A stretch of 64,000 nt of DNA from Amblyomma americanum. Taxonomy: Eukaryota; Arthropoda; Arachnida; Ixodida; Ixodidae. Shown here in pieces: positions 1-10,270 of the stretch (the stretch's first letter is position 1; every line of letters begins with the position of its first letter). The stretch spans positions 1,364,001 to 1,428,000 of the forward strand of contig NW_027526486.1 in the NCBI RefSeq assembly GCF_052857255.1, given 5' to 3'. The position numbers and the translations under genes are program-made. Under the pieces are notes generated by a model, which was given only the letters and a program-made list of their open reading frames with translations, had not been told where the DNA came from and did no database searches.

Positions 1-5
1 GTTCT

Positions 6-32
6 GAGAGAAAACGTTTACACCTTTCTCTC
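6..32. other. Dyad symmetry 1, perfect 8-bp arms (example copy)
   Basis: GAGAGAAA at 6-13 is the exact reverse complement of TTTCTCTC at 25-32, with an 11-nt spacer between them. The element recurs in nearly every monomer. It is broken only in variants such as TTTCCCTCG, CTGACAG, CTGTGAG and the shortened TTTCTCGTC. It could extrude as a small cruciform or fold as an RNA hairpin if transcribed. Both arms contain a GAGAG/CTCTC core of the kind bound by the insect GAGA factor. Function is inferred, not shown. Confidence 0.75.
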
Positions 33-97
33 GTCTACTCTTCGACGACTTGTAAAATTGATGCTCGTGAATCTTGCTAGTTTCGATTTAAAACGAT

Positions 98-124
98 GTA
101 TCCCGTTGTTTTGAGCCGGAATAC
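98..124. other. Dyad symmetry 2, 8-bp arms with one mismatch (example copy)
   Basis: GTATCCCG at 98-105 pairs with CGGAATAC at 117-124 at 7 of 8 positions across an 11-nt spacer, the same 8-11-8 geometry as dyad 1. It recurs in most monomers. The common T-run variant (GGTATAC on the right arm) and the rarer GTATACCG variant (about 42,030, 45,048, 47,788, 51,763 and 63,537) each leave a single mismatch. The GATCTATCC and ATCCCTTTG variants damage it. Possible roles are cruciform formation or protein binding; neither is demonstrated. Confidence 0.6.
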
Positions 125-443
125 AAGTTTTCGCGCAGTTCTGAGAGAAAAAGTTTACACCTTTCTCTCGTGTACTCTTCGACGACTTGTAAAATCGATG
201 CTCGTGAATCTTGCTAGTTTCGATCTAAAACGATGTATCCTGTTGCTTTGAGCCGGAATACAAGTTTTCGTGCAGTTCTGAGAGAAAACGTTTACACCTT
301 TCTCTCGTGTACTCTTCGAAGACTTGTAAAATCGATGCCCGTGAATCTTGCTAGTTTCGATTTAAAACGATGTATCCCGTTGTTTTGAGCCGGAATACAA
401 GTTTTCGCGCAGTTCTGAGAGAAAAAGTTTACACCTTTCTCTC

Positions 444-2636
444 GTGTACTCTTCGACGACTTGTAAAATCGATGCTCGTGAATCTTGCTGGTATCGATCT
501 AAAACGATGTATCCCGTTGTTTTGAGCCGGAATACAAGTTTTCGCGCAGTTCTGAGAGAAAAAGTTTATACCTTTCTCTCGTGTACTCTTCGACGACTTG
601 TAAAATCGATGCTCGTGAATCTTGCTAGTTTCGATCTAAAACGATGTATCCCTTTGTTTTGAGCCAGAATACAAGTTTTCGTGCACTTCTGAGAGAAAAA
701 GTTTACACCTTTCTCTCGTCTACTCTTCGACGACTTGTAAAATCGATGCTCGTGAATCTTGCTAGTTTCGATCTAAAACGATCTATCCCGTTGTTTTGAG
801 CCGGAATACAAGTTTTCGCGCAGTTCTGAGAGAAAAAGTTTACACCTTTCTCTCGTCTACTCTTCGAAGACTTGTAAAATCGATGCTCGTGAATCTTGCT
901 AGTTTCAATTTAAAACGATGTATCCCGTTGTTTTGAGCCGGAATACAAGTTTTCGCGCAGTTCTGAGAGAAAAAGTTTGCACCTTTCTCTCGTCTACTCT
1001 TCGACGACTTGTAAAATCGATACTCGAGAATCATGCTAGTTTCGATTTAAAACAATGTATCCCGTTGTTTTGAGCCGGAATACAAATTTTCGCGCAGTTC
1101 TGAGAGAAAACGTTTACACCTTTCTCTCGTCTACTCTTCGACGACTTGTAAAATCGATGCTCGTGAATCTTGCTAGTTTCGATCTAAAACGATGTATCCC
1201 GTTTTTTTGAGCCGGTATACAAGTTTTCGCGCAGTTCTGAGAGAAAAAGTTTACACCTTTCTCTCGTGTACTCTTCGACGACTTGTAAAATCGATACTCG
1301 TGAATCATGCTAGTTTCGATCTAAAACGATGTATCCCGTTGTTTTGAGCCGGAATACAAGTTTTCGCGCAGTTCTGAGAGAAAAAGTTTACACCTTTCTC
1401 TCGTGTACTCTTCGACGACTTGTAAAATCGATACTCGAGAATCATGCTAGTTTCGATCTAAAACGATCTATCCCGTTGTTTTGAGCCGGAATACAAGTTT
1501 TCGCGCAGTTCTGAGAGAAAAAGTTTACACCTTTCTCTCGTCTACTCTTCGAAGATTTGTAAAATCGATGCTCGCGAATCTTGCTAGTTTCAATTTAAAA
1601 CGATGTATCCCGTTGTTTTGAGCCGGAATACAAGTTTTCGCGCAGTTCTGAGAGAAAAAGTTTGCACCTTTCTCTCGTCTACTCTTCGACGACTTGTAAA
1701 ATCGATACTCCAGAATCATGCTAGTTTCGATTTAAAACAATGTATCCCGTTGTTTTGAGCCGGAATACAAATTTTCGCGCAGTTCTGAGAGAAAACGTTT
1801 ACACCTTTCTCTCGTCTACTCTTCGACGACTTGTAAAATCGATGCTCGTGAATCTTGCTAGTTTCGATCTAAAACGATGTATCCCGTTGTTTTGAGCCGG
1901 AATACAAGTTTTCGCGCAGTTTTGAGAGAAAAAGTTTACACCTTTCTCTCGTGTACTCTTCGACGACTTCTAAAATCGATGCTCGTGAATCTTGCTAGTT
2001 TCGATCTAAAACGATGTATCCCGTTGTTTTGAGCCGGAATACAAGTTTTCGCGCAGTTCTGAGAGAAAAAGTTTACACCTTTCTCTCGTGTACTCTTCGA
2101 CGACTTGTAAAATCGATACTCGAGAATCATGCTAGTTTCGATCTAAAACGATGTATCCCGTTGTTTTGAGACGGAATACAAGTTTTCGCGCAGTTCTGAG
2201 AGAAAAAAGTTTACACCTTTCTCTCGTCTACTCTTCGACGACTTCTAAAATCGATGCTCGTGAATCTTGCTAGTTTCAATTTAAAACGATGTATCCCGTT
2301 GTTTTGAGTCGGAATACAAGTTTTCGCAGAGTTCTGAGAGAAAAAGTTTACACCTTTCTCTCGTCTACTCTTCGAAGACTTGTAAAATCGATGCTCGTGA
2401 ATCTTGCTAGTTTCGATCTAAAGCGATGTATCCCGTTGTTTTGAGCCAGAATACAAGTTTTCGCGCCGTTCTGAGAGAAATCGTTTACACCTTTCTCTCG
2501 TCTACTCTTCGACGACTTGTAAAATCGATGCTCGTAAATCTGGCTAGTTTCAATCTAAACCGATGTATCCCGTTGTTTTGGGCCGGAATACAAGTTTTCG
2601 CGCAGTTCTGAGAGAAAAAGTTTACACCTTTCCCTC
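444..2636 (+). repeat. Higher-order repeat A1, 16 monomers (2193 bp)
   Basis: The unit is counted from the CTGGTATCG landmark to its next appearance. Marker order is ATCCCTTTG, GATCTATCC, TTTGCACC, AAACAATG with CAAATTTTCG, a T-run (CCGTTTTTTTG), CAGTTTTGAG with GACTTCTAAAAT, GAGTCGG with CGCAGAG, CGCGCCG, GTAAATCTGG and TTTCCCTCG. Within it a five-monomer (685-bp) segment is repeated: the GATCTATCC to AAACAATG series occurs near 785-1,050 and again near 1,466-1,740. The first boundary is itself recombinant, because the left flank lacks the TTTCCCTCG half of the landmark monomer. Confidence 0.75.
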
Positions 2637-4830
2637 GTGTACTCATCGACTACTTGTAAAATCGATGCTCGTGAATCTTGCTGGTATCGATCTAAAACGA
2701 TGTATCCCGTTGTTTTGAGCCGGAATACAAGTTTTCGCGCAGTTCTGAGAGAAAAAGTTTATACCTTTCTCTCGTGTACTCTTCGACGACTTGTAAAATC
2801 GATGCTCGTGAATATTGCTAGTTTCGATCTAAAACGATGTATCCCTTTGTTTTGAGCCAGAATACAAGTTTTCGTGCAGTTCTGAGAGAAAAAGTTTACA
2901 CGTTTCTCTCGTCTACTCTTCGACGACTTGTAAAATCGATGCTCGTGAATCTTGCTAGTTTCGATCTAAAACGATCTATCCCGTTGCTTTGAGCCGGAAT
3001 ACAAGTTTTCGCGCAGTTCTGAGAGAAAAAGTTTCCACCTTTCTCTCGTCTACTCTTCGAAGACTTGTAAAATCGATGCTCGTGAATCTTGCTAGTTTCA
3101 ATTTAAAACGATGTATCCCGTTGTTTTGAGCCGGAATACAAGTTTTCGCGCAGTTCTGAGAGAAAAAGTTTGCACCTTTCTCTCGTCTACTCTTCGACGA
3201 CTTGTAAAATCGATACTCGAGAATCATGCTAGTTTCGATCTAAAACAATGTATCCCGTTGTTTTGAGCCGGAATACAAATTTTCGCGCAGTTCTGAGAGA
3301 AAACGTTTACACCTTTCTCTCGTCTACTCTTCGACGACTTGTAAAATCGATGCTCGTGAATCTTGCTAGTTTCGATCTAAAACGATGTATCCCGTTTTTT
3401 TGAGCCGGTATACAAGTTTTCGCGCAGTTCTGAGAGAAAAAGTTTACACCTTTCTCTCGTGTACTCTTCGACGACTTGTAAAATCGATGCTCGTGAATCT
3501 TGCTAGTTTCGATCTAAAACGATGTATCCCGTTGTTTTGAGCCGGAATACAAGTTTTCGCGCAGTTTTGAGAGAAAAAGTTTACACCTTTTTCTCGTGTA
3601 CTCTTCGAAGACTTGTAAAATCGATGCTCGTGAATCTTGCTAGTTTCAATCTAAAACGATGTATCCCGTTGTTTTGAGCCGGAATACAAGTTTTCGCGCA
3701 GTTCTGAGAGAAAAAGTTTACACCTTTCTCTCGTGTACTCTTCGACGACTTGTAAAATCGATACTCGAGAATCATGCTAGTTTCGATCTAAAACGATGTA
3801 TCCCGTTGTTTTGAGCCGGAATACAAGTTTTCGCGCAGTTCTGAGAGAAAAAAGTTTAAACCTTTCTCTCGTCTACTCTTCGACGACTTGTAAAATCGAT
3901 GCTCGTGAATCTTGCTAGTTTCAATTTAAAACGATGTATCCCGTTGTTTTGAGTCGGAATACAAGTTTTCGCAGAGTTCTGAGAGAGAAAGTTTACACCT
4001 TTCTCTCGTCTACTCTTCGAAGACTTGTAAAATCGATGCTCGTGAATCTTGCTAGTTTCGATCTAAAACGATGTATCCCGTTGTTTTGAGCCGGAATACA
4101 AGTTTTCGCGCAGTTCTGAGAGAAAAAGTTTGCACCTTTCTCTCGTCTACTCTTCGACGACTTGTAAAATCGATACTCGAGAATCATGCTAGTTTCGATC
4201 TAAAACAATGTATCCCGTTGTTTTGAGCCGGAATACAAGTTTTCGCGCAGTTCTGAGAGAAAAAGTTTCCACCTTTCTCTCGTGTACTCTTCGACGACTT
4301 GTAAAATCGATACTCGAGAATCATGCTAGTTTCGATCTAAAACGATGTATCCCGTTGTTTTGAGCCGGAATACAAGTTTTCGCGCAGTTCTGAGAGAAAA
4401 AAGTTTAAACCTTTCTCTCGTCTACTCTTCGACGACTTGTAAAATCGATGCTCGTGAATCTTGCTAGTTTCAATTTAAAACGATGTATCCCGTTGTTTTG
4501 AGTCGGAATACAAGTTTTCGCAGAGTTCTGAGAGAGAAAGTTTACACCTTTCTCTCGTCTACTCTTCGAAGACTTGTAAAATCGATGCTCGTGAATCTTG
4601 CTAGTTTCGATCTAAAACGATGTATCCCGTTGTTTTGAGCCAGAATACAAGTTTTCGCGCCGTTCTGAGAGAAAACGTTTACACCTTTCTCTCGTCTACT
4701 CTTCGACGACTTGTAAAATCGATGCTCGTAAATCTGGCTAGTTTCAATCTAAACCGATGTATCCCGTTGTTTTGGGACGGAATACAAGTTTTCGCGCAGT
4801 TCGGAGAGAAAAAGTTTACACCTTTCCCTC
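2637..4830 (+). repeat. Higher-order repeat A2, 16 monomers (2194 bp)
   Basis: The marker order matches A1 offset by 2193 bp for the first half. The second half differs: it contains a tandem 549-bp (four monomers plus 1 bp) duplication. The GAGAGAAAAAAGTTTAAACC, GAGTCGG, CGCAGAG, GAGAGAGAAAG series occurs from 3,841 and again from 4,390. Similar total length with different internal composition shows that compensating gains and losses occurred in units of whole monomers. Confidence 0.75.
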
Positions 4831-7160
4831 GTGTACTCATCGACTACTTGTAAAATCGATGCTCGTGAATCTTGCTGGTATCGATCTAAAACGATGTATC
4901 CCGTTGTTTTGAGCCGGAATACAAGTTTTCGCGCAGTTCTGAGAGAAAAAGTTTATACCTTTCTCTCGTGTACTCTTCGACGACTTGTAAAATCGATGCT
5001 CGTGAATCTTGCTAGTTTCGATCTAAAACGATGTATCCCTTTGTTTTGAGCCAGAATACAAGTTTTCGTGCAGTTCTGAGAGAAAACGTTTACACGTTTC
5101 TCTCGTCTACTCTTCGACGACTTGTAAAATCGATGCTCGTGAATCTTGCTAGTTTCGATCTAAAACGATCTATCCCGTTGTTTTCAGCCGGAATACAAGT
5201 TTTCGCGCAGTTCTGAGAGAAAAAGTTTACACCTTTCTCTCGTCTACTCTTCGAAGACTTGTAAAATCGATGCTCGTGAATCTTGCTAGTTTCAATTTAA
5301 AACGATGTATCCCGTTGTTTGAGCCGGAATACAAGTTTTCGCGCAGTTCTGAGAGAAAAAGTTTGCACCTTTCTCTCGTCTACTCTTCGACGACTTGTAA
5401 AATCGATACTCGAGAATCATGCTAGTTTCGATCTAAAACAATGTATCCCGTTGTTTTGAGCCGGAATACAAATTTTCGCGCAGTTCTGAGAGAAAACGTT
5501 TACACCTTTCTCTCGTCTACTCTTCGACGACTTGTAAAATCGATGCTCGTGAATCTTGCTAGTTTCGATCTAAAACGGTGTATCCCGTTTTTTTGAGCCG
5601 GTATACAAGTTTTCGAGCAGTTCTGAGAGAAAAAGTTTACACCTTTCTCTCGTGTACTCTTCGACGACTTGTAAAATCGATACTCGTGAATCATGCTAGT
5701 TTCGATCTAAAACGATGTATCCCGTTGTTTTGAGCCGGAATACAAATTTTCGCGCAGTTCTGAGAGAAAAAGTTTACACCTTTCTCTCGTCTACTCTTCG
5801 ACGACTTGTAAAATCGATGCTCGTGAATCTTGCTAGTTTCAATTTAAAACGATGTATCCCGTTGTTTTGAGCCGGAATAAAAGTTTTCGCAGAGTTCTGA
5901 GAGAAAAAGTTTACACCTTTCTCTCGTCTACTCTTCGAAGACTTGTAAAATCGATGCTCGTGAATCTTGCTAGTTTCGATCTAAAACGATGTATCCCGTT
6001 GTTTTGAGCCGGAATACAAGTTTTCGCGCAGTTTTGAGAGAAAAAGTTTACACCTTTCTCTCGTGTACTCTTCGACGACTTCTAAAATCGATGCTCGTGA
6101 ATCTTGCTAGTTTCGATCTAAAACGATGTATCCCGTTGTTTTGAGCCGGAATACAAGTTTTCGCGCAGTTCTGACAGAAAAAGTTTACACCTTTCTCTCG
6201 TGTACTCTTCGACGACTTGTAAAAACGATACTCGAGAATCATGCTAGTTTAGATCTAAAACGATGTATCCCGTTGTTTTGAGCCGGAATACAACTTTTCG
6301 CGCAGTTCTGAGAGAAAAAAGTTTACACCTTTCTCTCGTGTACTCTTCGACGACTTGTAAAATCGATGCTCGTGAATCTTGCTAGTTTCGATCTACAACG
6401 ATGTATCCCGTTGTTTTGAGCTGGAATAGAAGTTTTGGCGCAGTTCTGAGAGAAAAAGTTTACACCTTTCTCTCGTGTACTCTTCGACGACTTGTAAAAT
6501 CGATACTCGAGAATCATGCTAGTTTCGATCTAAAACGATGTATCCCGTTGTTTTGAGCCGGAATACAAGTTTTCGCGCAGTTCTGAGAGAAAAAGTTTAC
6601 ACCTTTCTCTCGTGTACTCTTCGACGACTTGTAAAATCGATACTCGAGAATCATGCTAGTTTCGATCTAAAACGATGTATCCCGTTGTTTTGAGCCGGAA
6701 TACAAGTTTTCGCGCAGTTCTGAGAGAAAAAAGTTTAAACCTTTCTCTCGTCTACTCTTCGACGACTTGTAAAATCGATGCTCGTGAATCTTGCTAGTTT
6801 CAATTTAAAACGATGTATCCCGTTGTTTTGAGTCGGAATACAAGTTTTCGCAGAGTTCTGAGAGAAAAAGTTTACACCTTTCTCTCGTCTACTCTTCGAA
6901 GACTTGTAAAATCGATGCTCGTGAATCTTGCTAGTTTCGATCTAAAACGATGTATCCCGTTGTTTTGAGCCAGAATACAAGTTTTCGCGCCGTTCTGAGA
7001 GAAAACGTTTACACCTTTCTCTCGTCTACTCTTCGACGACTTGTAAAATCGATGCTCGTAAATCTGGCTAGTTTCAATCTAAACCGATGTATCCCGTTGT
7101 TTTGGGCCGGAATACAAGTTTTCGCGCAGTTCTGAGAGAAAAAGTTTACACCTTTCCCTC
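4831..7160 (+). repeat. Higher-order repeat A3, 17 monomers (2330 bp)
   Basis: It opens with the same TTTCCCTCG/ACTCATCGAC landmark monomer. It adds a series absent from A1 and A2: GGAATAAAAG, CTGACAG with AAAAACGATACTC, TTTAGATC with CAACTTTTCG, and CTACAACG with GAGCTGGAATAG and TTTTGGCGCA. One T is missing in the CCCGTTGTTTGAG copy near 5,316. It ends with the shared CGCGCCG, GTAAATCTGG, TTTCCCTCG run. Confidence 0.75.
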
Positions 7161-10100
7161 GTGTACTCATCGACTACTTGTAAAATCGATGCTCGTGAAT
7201 CTTGCTGGTATCGATCTAAAACGATGTATCCCGTTGTTTTGAGCCGGAATACAAGTTTTCGCGCAGTTCTGAGAGAAAAAGTTTATACCTTTCTCTCGTG
7301 TACTCTTCGACGACTTGTAAAATCGATGCTCGTGAATCTTGCTAGTTTCGATCTAAAACGATGTATCCCTTTGTTTTGAGCCAGAATACAAGTTTTCGTG
7401 CAGTTCTGAGAGAAAAAGTTTACACGTTTCTCTCGTCTACTCTTCGACGACTTGTAAAATCGATGCTCGTGAATCTTGCTAGTTTCGATCTAAAACGATC
7501 TATCCCGTTGTTTTGAGCCGGAATACAAGTTTTCGCGCAGTTCTGGGAGAAAAAGTTTGCACCTTTCTCTCGTCTACTCTTCGACGACTTGTAAAATCGA
7601 TACTCGAGAATCATGCTAGTTTCGATCTAAAACAATGTATCCCGTTGTTTTGAGCCGGAATACAAATTTTCGCGCAGTTCTGAGAGAAAACGTTTACACC
7701 TTTCTCTCGTCTACTCTTCGACGACTTGTAAAATCGATGCTCGTGAATCTTGCTAGTTTCGATCTAAAACGGTGTATCCCGTTTTTTTGAGCCGGTATAC
7801 AAGTTTTCGCGCAGTTCTGAGAGAAAAAGTTTACACCTTTCTCTCGTGTACTCTTCGACGACTTGTAATATCGATACTCGTGAATCATGCTAGTTTCGAT
7901 CTAAAACGATGTATCCCGTTGTTTTGAGCCGGAATACAAATTTTCGCGCAGTTCTGAGAGAAAAAGTTTACACCTTTCTCTCGTCTACTCTTCGACGACT
8001 TGTAAAATCGATGCTCGTGAATCTTGCTAGTTTCAATTTAAAACGATGTATCCCGTTGTTTTGAGCCGGAATAAAAGTTTTCGCAGAGTTCTGAGAGAAA
8101 AAGTTTACACCTTTCTCTCGTCTACTCTTCGAAGACTTGTAAAATCGATGCTCGTGAATCTTGCTAGTTTCGATCTAAAACGATGTATCCCGTTGTTTTG
8201 AGCCGGAATACAAGTTTTCGCGCAGTTTTGAGAGAAAAAGTTTACACCTTTCTCTCGTGTACTCTTCGACGACTTCTAAAATCGATGCTCGTGAATCTTG
8301 CTAGTTTCGATCTAAAACGATGTATCCCGTTGTTTTGAGCCGGAATACAAGTTTTCGCGCAGTTCTGACAGAAAAAGTGTACACCTTTCTCTCGTGTACT
8401 CTTCGACGACTTGTAAAAACGATACTCGAGAATCATGCTAGTTTAGATCTAAAACGATGTATCCCGTTGTTTTGAGCCGGAATACAACTTTTCGCGCAGT
8501 TCTGAGAGAAAAAAGTTTACACCTTTCTCTCGTGTACTCTTCGACGACTTGTAAAATCGATGCTCGTGAATCTTGCTAGTTTCGATCTACAACGATGTAT
8601 CCCGTTGTTTTGAGCTGGAATAGAAGTTTTGGCGCAGTTCTGAGAGAAAAAGTTTACACCTTTCTCTCGTGTACTCTTCGACGACTTGTAAAATCGATAC
8701 TCGAGAATCATGCGTTTCGATCTAAAACGATGTATCCCGTTGTTTTGAGCCGGAATACAAGTTTTCGCGCAGTTCTGAGAGAAAAAGTTTACACCTTTCT
8801 CTCGTGTACTCTTCGACGACTTGTAAAATCGATACTCGAGAATCATGCTAGTTTCGATCTAAAACGATGTATCCCGTTGTTTTGAGCCGGAATACAAGTT
8901 TTCGCGCAGTTCTGAGAGAAAAAAGTTTAAACCTTTCTCTCGTCTACTCTTCGACGACTTGTAAAATCGATGCTCGTGAATCTTGCTAGTTTCAATTTAA
9001 AACGATGTATCCCGTTGTTTTGAGTCGGAATACAAGTTTTCGCAGAGTTCTGAGAGAAAAAGTTTACACCTTTCTCTCGTCTACTCTTCGAAGACTTGTA
9101 AAATCGATGCTCGTGAATCTTGCTAGTTTAGATCTAAAACGATGTATCCCGTTGTTTTGAGCCGGAATACAACTTTTCGCGCAGTTCTGAGAGAAAAAAG
9201 TTTACACCTTTCTCTCGTGTACTCTTCGACGACTTGTAAAATCGATGCTCGTGAATCTTGCTAGTTTCGATCTACAACGATGTATCCCGTTGTTTTGAGT
9301 TGGAATAGAAGTTTTGGCGCAGTTCTGAGAGAAAAAGTTTACACCTTTCTCTCGTGTACTCTTCGACGACTTGTAAAATCGATACTCGAGAATCATGCTA
9401 GTTTCGATCTAAAACGATGTATCCCGTTGTTTTGAGCCGGAATACAAGTTTTCGCGCAGTTCTGAGAGAAAAAGTTTACACCTTTCTCTCGTGTACTCTT
9501 CGACGACTTGTAAAATCGATACCTGAGAATCATGCTAGTTTCGATCTAAAACGATGTATCCCGTTGTTTTGAGCCGGAATACAAGTTTTCGCGCAGTTCT
9601 GAGAGAAAAAAAGTTTAAACCTTTCTCTCGTCTACTCTTCGACGACTTGTAAAATCGATGCTCGTGAATCTTGCTAGTTTCAATTTAAAACGATGTATCC
9701 CGTTGTTTTGAGTCGGAATACAAGTTTTCGCAGAGTTCTGAGAGAAAAAGTTTACACCTTTCTCTCGTCTACTCTTCGAAGACTTGTAAAATCGATGCTC
9801 GTGAATCTTGCTAGTTTCGATCTAAAACGATGTATCCCGTTGTTTTGAGCCAGAATACAAGTTTTCGCGCCGTTCTGAGAGAAAACGTTTACACCTTTCT
9901 CTCGTGTACTCTTCGACGACTTGTAAAATCGATACTCGTGAATCATGCTAGTTTCGATCTAAAACGATGTATCCCGTTGTTTTGAGCCGGAATACAAATT
10001 TTCGCGCAGTTCTGAGAGAAAAAGTTTACACCTTTCTCTCGTCTACTCTTCGACGACTTGTAAAATCGATGCTCGTGAATCTTGCTAGTTTCAATTTAAA

Positions 10101-10270
10101 ACGATGTATCCCGTTGTTTTGAGCCGGAATAAAAGTTTTCGCAGAGTTCTGAGAGAAAAAGTTTACACCTTTCTCTCGTCTACTCTTCGAAGACTTGTAA
10201 AATCGATGCTCGTGAATCTTGCTAGTTTCGATCTAAAACGATGTATCCCGTTGTTTTGAGCCGGAATACA
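7161..10270 (+). repeat. Segmental duplication P, left copy (about 3.1 kb)
   Basis: It matches 12,920-15,880. The offset is 5759 bp up to about 8,100, 5622 after one monomer (137 bp) is missing from the right copy, 5624 after the 2-bp deletion at 8,713 in this copy, and 5623 after an extra A here near 9,606. Shared private variants include GAGTTGG (about 9,299), GATACCTGAG (about 9,519) and AAGTGTACACC (about 8,377). Boundaries were judged by eye to within about one monomer. Confidence 0.7.

Larger units (their letters stand above)
1..137 (+). repeat. Reference satellite monomer (phase used here)
   Basis: This first copy serves as the coordinate frame. Against the consensus it has AAAACG instead of AAAAAG at 11-16, ATTGATG instead of ATCGATG near 57-63, and TTTCGATTTAAAAC at 81-94. 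The next copy begins at 138. At 137 bp the monomer is shorter than the roughly 147 bp wrapped in a nucleosome core. It carries runs of four or five A or T at 11-15, 54-57, 90-93, 109-112 and 128-131, spaced about 36, 19, 19 and 20 bp from the second onward. It has no recognisable promoter, Pol III box pair or coding frame. Confidence 0.95.
1..443 (+). repeat. Left-edge block with domain-C-like monomers
   Basis: These three and a quarter monomers carry a CCTGTTG variant near 239 and a TGCCCGTGAATC variant near 346, next to a CGAAGAC monomer. This combination is otherwise typical of the region after 27,670, not of the A-type units that follow. It therefore looks like the end of a C-type block whose body lies to the left of the window. 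The switch to A-type order happens around 440-490, where GCTGGTATCG appears. Confidence 0.55.

Noticed and set aside
79..90. Pol III B-box-like GTTTCGATC
   Set aside because: It lacks the second G and the final CC of the B box, and no A box lies at suitable spacing; no tRNA fold was found.
80..98. CENP-B box in TTTCGATCTAAAACG(A/G)TG
   Set aside because: The consensus needs TTCG, four bases, A, two bases, CGGG. Here three bases separate the A from CG, and CGGG is absent even in the CGGTG variant. It is only a near miss.
840..1034. Recurring minus-strand open frame of 64-109 codons, present in dozens of copies
   Set aside because: It spans about 1.4 monomers and exists only because the repeat lacks stops there. 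It changes frame each 137 bp, shows no codon-level constraint, and comes and goes with single variants. The longest case (8,517-8,846) is created by the 2-bp deletion at 8,713.
2426..2611. Plus-strand open frames of 60-96 codons starting at the ATGTATCCC or GTGTACTC region
   Set aside because: They are further translations of the same monomer, overlapping the minus-strand frames. They show no ribosome-binding or splice context and no recognisable domain.
5870..5885. AATAAA polyadenylation-like signal in GGAATAAAAG monomers
   Set aside because: It is a single-base variant (C to A) of the GGAATACAAG consensus, restricted to certain monomer classes. With no transcription unit there is nothing to polyadenylate.
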